Source of the DNA: Planococcus citri | Lineage: Eukaryota > Arthropoda > Insecta > Hemiptera > Pseudococcidae | NCBI RefSeq assembly: GCF_950023065.1 | Contig: NC_088679.1 | Location: 78,182,001-78,246,000, forward strand | Length of the DNA stretch: 64,000 nucleotides | Direction: 5' to 3' | Shown here: one piece after another, positions 62,280-64,000 of the stretch | Layout: each line of letters starts with the position of its first letter | Position numbering within the stretch: position 1 is the first letter of the stretch | Program-made: the position numbers and the translations under genes | The notes under the pieces: model-generated | What the model was told of the DNA's origin: nothing | The model's input: the letters and a program-made list of their open reading frames with translations, nothing else | Databases searched by the model: none

Positions 62280-62345
62280 AAACACGAGAATAACTTCTTT
62301 GTATGAACGAGTCTAGTCGTGATAGGCGACGAAAAATTCCAATCT
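62280..62345 (-). other. Candidate first or upstream exon ending in strong donor
   Basis: Minus-strand sequence ending CTCGTGTTTG|GTAAGTATA. It could be the first leader exon of CPT1; its 5' limit cannot be set from sequence alone. Confidence 0.3.
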
Positions 62346-62699
62346 GTTGAACCCAGAAACAAAGTAAACTATCGTACGAACGTTGTAACGAGTGTAATAA
62401 ATTAGAGCTTTGCAAATAAGCTTATCAACGAACAAACTTTACATAACACGACCGCGAGCGCAAATCCGAATTCGCTTATCTACAAGCTGCGAAAGTTTTA
62501 TCAATTCAAAAATTTCAAAAAAATCGAAAAAATGTTCAGGCAAGTTTTGTTGTTGATTCTTTTCGATTGTTTGTCGTAAAACCAGCGATTTTTTCGAATT
62601 CGAAGCTTGTTTTATTGGTTCATAGAGTGCGCTGTTTCGGAGTGAAAATTTTATTTTAATTTTTTTAACCCATGAAAAAAGAAAAATGAATTGAAAATT

Positions 62700-63975
62700 G
62701 AAAAATCAAAAATGATTGGGGCTAGAGGGCTTTTTCGGGACAGCGAATTCATTTTTCATTTCCGGTATTAGATCCTCTGAGTCGATCTCGCCATCGCGTT
62801 TCCTTCATCTCCCAGAAATAAAATAGCCACTAGCCAGGTTTTGAGCTCAAAAACTTCAAAAAGGATCCACTGATCCAGCAAAAAGTTGTCAAGTTTTTTA
62901 ATGACGTTTTCTGACTAATTTGACGTCGCTGAGCACGAAAATCAATGACGTTTATTTTTCAATTCGACTAGTACTAGTAGTTTGCAAAATGGTTGCAATC
63001 TCTCACTGAAGCAGCGACGCACGAGTCGATTAGACACCGGATTCAGACTCGACGATCTAGAATTATTCGAAAACGACTTTTTATTAATTTTACTCGATTT
63101 TTTTGGATGTGAAAAAATCCAAAACCTGCAAAGGGGCTAGGTAGGTTCAGTCCAGGGATGGAAGAGCCTTGAATTCAGGGCTCCCGCTCTTGGCTCTGGC
63201 TCAGCTCCCCGCAAGTTTCAGCTCTAGCTCGCGCTTGGCTCTTGGCTCTATTTCTTTACATGAGCTCTTTGGCTCCTTGCTCGCTCCTCAACCTCAATTC
63301 TTTCCGACTCCGCTCTTTGACTCTCGGCTCCCTCTTCCAATTTCTCGGCTCCCACTCCAGCTCCAGCTCTGGCTCTTGGCTCTTTAAATTAGAGTTCAAA
63401 ATTCGTGAAAAACGATGAAAAAAATGAAAATACACTGCAGTTATTTTCATTTCATTTCTCAATGAGGAAACAAACTTAGAAATTCTTCATTTTCTTCACA
63501 AATGGGAGTTGAAAGTTGAATTTTTGATAAAATTGTGCGCATTTTTTTACTTTTTTCTCTACTTTTAGGGAGCCAAAGAGCCTGAAAAATTTTGTGGACT
63601 CCCACTCGGCTCTGGCTCTTTCCAGGTTAAAGACTCCTTATGATGATGGCTCTCTTGAGTGAAATAAGGAGCTCTTTTGCAAGAGAGCTCTTGATGTTTT
63701 TCTGCACTTTCATTTATTTGGCTCTTGGCTCTGGCTCTAGCTCCTCAAAAAATCCGGCTCTTTCAGACTCTGGCTCCGGCTCGCTCCCGGCTCTTCCGTT
63801 CCATCCCTGAGGTTCACGCATTTTTTTGGGTAGTGAGACTTGGTGTCGCGAATCGAGTCGAAATCAGGGCTAGAGGAGTTTTTCGGGACGGCAAATTCAT
63901 TTCCGGTGTCAGATTCATTCTCGCCATCACGGGTCCTTCTTCTATCAGAAATAGCCCATTTTTGAGCTCAAAAAT
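62700..63975. repeat. Tandem-like dispersed repeat interrupted by a MITE
   Basis: GGGCTAGAGGGCTTTTTCGG near 62719 recurs at about 63877 with the same downstream CATTTCCGGT...CAGATTC...CGCCATC order, so about 1.15 kb separates two units (about 0.5 kb without the MITE). The middle is similar to 25170-25490. Confidence 0.65.
63153..63809. mobile_element. MITE with CAGGGATGGAA ends, filled with GGCTCT repeats
   Basis: Starts CAGGGATGGAAGAGCC and ends GGCTCTTCCGTTCCATCCCTG. The flanks AGGTTCAG (63143-63150) and AGGTTCAC (63810-63817) match at 7 of 8 positions, with two extra bases TC on the left. The interior is largely variants of GGCTCTTGGCTC and CTCTGGCTC on both halves, read as Leu/Ala/Pro frames. 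CAGGG ends and 8-bp duplication fit hAT. Confidence 0.75.
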
Positions 63976-63978
63976 AAT

Positions 63979-64000
63979 AGTCCGGCGTATGACAATAGGA
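63979..64000. mobile_element. Left end of a third foldback-family element (cut by window)
   Basis: AGTCCGGCGTATGACAATAGG at the window edge matches the ends of the elements at 3386 and 30640 apart from one substitution. Confidence 0.7.

Noticed and set aside
63169..63387. Leu/Pro-rich open frame
   Set aside because: Encoded by GGCTCT repeats inside a MITE.

Overview
The window is a stretch of an AT-rich animal nuclear genome, most likely an insect. It has spliced genes with GT-AG introns, long homopolymer runs, many small inverted-repeat transposons and a P-type transposon. Frequent TACCTA/GTAGGT words fit hemipteran or lepidopteran insects, but I cannot name the species. No bacterial, organellar or viral backbone is visible.

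One host gene dominates. Carnitine O-palmitoyltransferase 1 (CPT1, Drosophila withered) lies on the minus strand from its ATG at 46647 to beyond coordinate 1. I could place 15 consecutive coding exons, all phase-compatible, giving 681 codons; roughly the last 90-100 codons lie outside the window. Introns of up to 16.6 kb separate them. Exon 11 exists in two forms, at 10504-10569 and 5501-5563, which look like mutually exclusive exons just after the catalytic histidine. Possible 5' untranslated exons lie near 60.9 and 62.2 kb. A tRNA-Thr(UGU) sits in intron 2.

The most interesting object is a complete P-type DNA transposon at 22051-28067 inside CPT1 intron 2. It has 30/31-bp terminal inverted repeats, subterminal inverted repeats and a perfect 8-bp target duplication (CTCTGGAG). 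It encodes an apparently intact six-exon THAP-domain transposase of 1024 residues on the minus strand. Inside intron 1 of that transposase, on the opposite strand, is a single-exon 139-residue gene that carries the conserved C-terminal domain of the DNA-end-resection factor CtIP/Sae2. The transposon therefore appears to carry its own DNA-break-repair gene, which would be an unusual cargo with a plausible link to repair of excision breaks.

The rest is intron and upstream sequence filled with repeats. There are two foldback elements ending in AGTCCGGCATA (3386-4965 and 30640-32870), with a third starting at the right window edge. Another large palindrome lies at 19544-21148. Two related elements occupy 42671-43287 and 54445-55574, and the second is interrupted by a 394-bp TA-flanked MITE whose empty site is preserved in the first. 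A hAT-type MITE with perfect 8-bp duplications lies at 44214-44623, and a GGCTCT-rich MITE at 63153-63809. Several degenerate tandem arrays have periods of about 35, 165, 180, 270 and 350 bp. Dispersed copies of the near-palindrome GCTGGAGGCTCCAG recur across the window.
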